Part shown: positions 5,667 through 6,793 of the stretch, in pieces
Layout of the letters: each line of letters starts with the position of its first letter
How positions within the stretch are numbered: the stretch's first letter is position 1
Source: Nitrospina sp.
GTDB taxonomy: Bacteria > Nitrospinota > Nitrospinia > Nitrospinales > Nitrospinaceae
Reading direction: 5' to 3'
Assembly (NCBI GenBank): GCA_004357435.1
Contig: SMVS01000076.1
Span: forward strand, 1 to 6,793
Length of the DNA stretch: 6,793 bases
Position numbers and translations under genes: made by a program
The notes under the pieces: generated by a model
Seen by the model: only the letters and a program-made list of their open reading frames with translations
Database searches by the model: none
Told to the model about the DNA's origin: nothing

Positions 5667-6793
5667 TCATTCGGCTTCAGTGTTACTGATGAAATCCACC
5701 AATTTTTCCAAGGCATTGACGGATAATTTACTCGCAAAATCAGGCGGCATGAGACCATCTGGAAAAGGCTCCCCGGCGGCTTCGTTGAAAACCACGTACG
5801 CGCTCGGATTGAGAATGGACTCTTGCACATACGCTCTTACCGTTTTAGCTGTCCCCTTGTAGTTCGGGTCTTTTATCCGGCTGAGTGCATTCGTTTTCTC
5901 ATGCAGTATGGGTCCCAACGCGCCCATCGCGCCAGGGATTCCCGGAATGGTGTGACACAGCGGACATCCCAGGGTATTGATCATATCCTCCATGGATTCC
6001 GCCCCCGTAACAAACACCGGCCGATCCTCATCATCGCCTGTGTCTTCCGGAGCTGCGTCATCGGCTGACGGCAGGAGAATCGTCACTTTGGCGAATTCGC
6101 CCGGCGTGTCCTTAGCCTGCAACCAGGCCAGCACCGCATTGGCTTCCACCGGACTCAAGCTGATCGGAGGCTTAACGATAACCGGCATCGGACTGACCCT
6201 GTCACCCGACCCCGGAGGGCCATAGCCCTTGACCACATAACAGGAAGGACACATGATCGACTCCCGCAGGTAGTCCTCACCATTGAATTCATCACTGCCC
6301 TCACGGCGATACTCCTCGGGGACCTCCATGGGCTTACCTTTCACGATTCCCGTAGCTGGGTCCGCCTCGCCAATCTTGATCGGATCATTCAAATACCGGT
6401 CTTCCTTGACGCGGGTGTGACTGCGCTCCTCAACCCCGAACAGGTTCGGACAGCGGCCGATGTTGTCGCCCGGATCGAAGGTGTGACATAAGGGACATTG
6501 CCCCTTACCAATGGCTTTTTGACCGGCCACTTGTTTCGCGCCAAAAACGATGACCCGGCCCATCTCCGTATAATCCTCCATGCTGATGTCGCCGGAAATG
6601 GTGGCACCACCTTTGGGCGGAGGATCGCTTCTTTGCTGGGGCAACCAGTTGGTATAACCCGCCAGCAAAATGGAAATGGTGGTGTAGAAAAAAGCCGCAC
6701 GCACGATAGGAGGAGACTGGTTCTGAACGCCAGCACTCTTAAAAAATATCCCCCAAACCAAGAGCAGTATAATCACCGCTGGAATCTGCTTGC
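5667..6793 (-). CDS. Membrane-anchored di-heme cytochrome c with duplicated domain (5' end outside window)
   Basis: The frame stays open to the right edge, so the true start lies outside. A GTG at 6776 is the first possible start inside, but it falls within a membrane helix (upstream residues Lys-Gln-Ile-Pro-Ala) and lacks a ribosome binding site. Counting from that GTG there are 369 residues. Two hydrophobic segments (about 1-12 and 26-42) precede two cytochrome c domains. Domain 1 has CPLCH at 94-98 and a candidate Met197 ligand. Domain 2 has CPLCH at 271-275 and a candidate Met343 ligand in GLMPPDF. The domains align over ESIMCPSCYVV (173-182) and ESILNPSAYVV (319-329), showing an internal duplication; domain 1 carries an insertion of roughly 25-40 residues. 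An acidic linker (about 238-252) joins them. CPSC at 176-179 lacks the heme histidine. The gene is first of three in the visible operon, 22 bases before the next start. The likely role is periplasmic electron transfer; the partner is unknown. How many helices precede the window edge cannot be told. Confidence 0.8.
   Translation of the reverse strand, partial: KQIPAVIILLLVWGIFFKSAGVQNQSPPIVRAAFFYTTISILLAGYTNWLPQQRSDPPPKGGATISGDISMEDYTEMGRVIVFGAKQVAGQKAIGKGQCPLCHTFDPGDNIGRCPNLFGVEERSHTRVKEDRYLNDPIKIGEADPATGIVKGKPMEVPEEYRREGSDEFNGEDYLRESIMCPSCYVVKGYGPPGSGDRVSPMPVIVKPPISLSPVEANAVLAWLQAKDTPGEFAKVTILLPSADDAAPEDTGDDEDRPVFVTGAESMEDMINTLGCPLCHTIPGIPGAMGALGPILHEKTNALSRIKDPNYKGTAKTVRAYVQESILNPSAYVVFNEAAGEPFPDGLMPPDFASKLSVNALEKLVDFISNTEAE

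Noticed and set aside
6237..6251. CPSCY as a third heme-binding site in the duplicated di-heme cytochrome.
   Set aside because: The histidine of CxxCH is missing and the segment aligns with NPSAY in the second domain, so it is not a standard heme attachment site. It is kept as a finding for its cysteines.

Overview
The window looks like a chromosomal piece of a Gram-negative chemolithotroph of the nitrite-oxidiser type. A Nitrospinota or Nitrospirota relative is my best guess. This rests on an outer-membrane porin, on c-type cytochromes with periplasmic CxxCH hemes, and above all on a membrane-anchored protein that joins two cytochrome c domains to an ethylbenzene-dehydrogenase-like heme b domain. 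That layout is the one proposed for the gamma subunit (NxrC) of periplasmic-type nitrite oxidoreductase. The catalytic NxrA and NxrB genes are not in the window, so the taxonomic and functional assignment is inference.

Left part, plus strand (1-2779). The 3' end of an outer-membrane beta-barrel porin (to 740) is followed by a strong intrinsic terminator with a UUCG loop and eight Ts. A gene-free spacer of about 350 bases then holds small hairpins and a degenerate direct repeat, and ends in a candidate promoter. Next comes a two-gene unit: a 110-residue three-helix membrane protein of unknown function, beginning at TTG, and a PLP-dependent low-specificity threonine aldolase (ltaE) one base later. 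A near-consensus sigma-70 promoter (TTGACA, 17 bases, TAGAAT) then drives a small RNA polymerase omega subunit gene (rpoZ). The promoter spacer is filled by a palindrome that could also end ltaE transcription. A bidirectional terminator at 2831-2861 separates the two halves.

Right part, minus strand (2882-6793). Three closely spaced cytochrome genes are transcribed leftwards from beyond the right edge. In transcription order they are: a membrane-anchored di-heme cytochrome c with a duplicated domain (5' end outside the window); a protein with five membrane helices and a C-terminal mono-heme cytochrome c domain; and the NxrC-like protein with two c hemes, one predicted b heme and a C-terminal anchor. 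Together they encode five CxxCH sites, all predicted to face the periplasm. The simplest reading is a membrane-bound electron-transfer module that passes electrons between a periplasmic molybdenum enzyme or soluble carrier and the respiratory chain. The direction and partners cannot be read from the sequence.

No tRNA, rRNA, CRISPR array, transposase or attachment site was seen.
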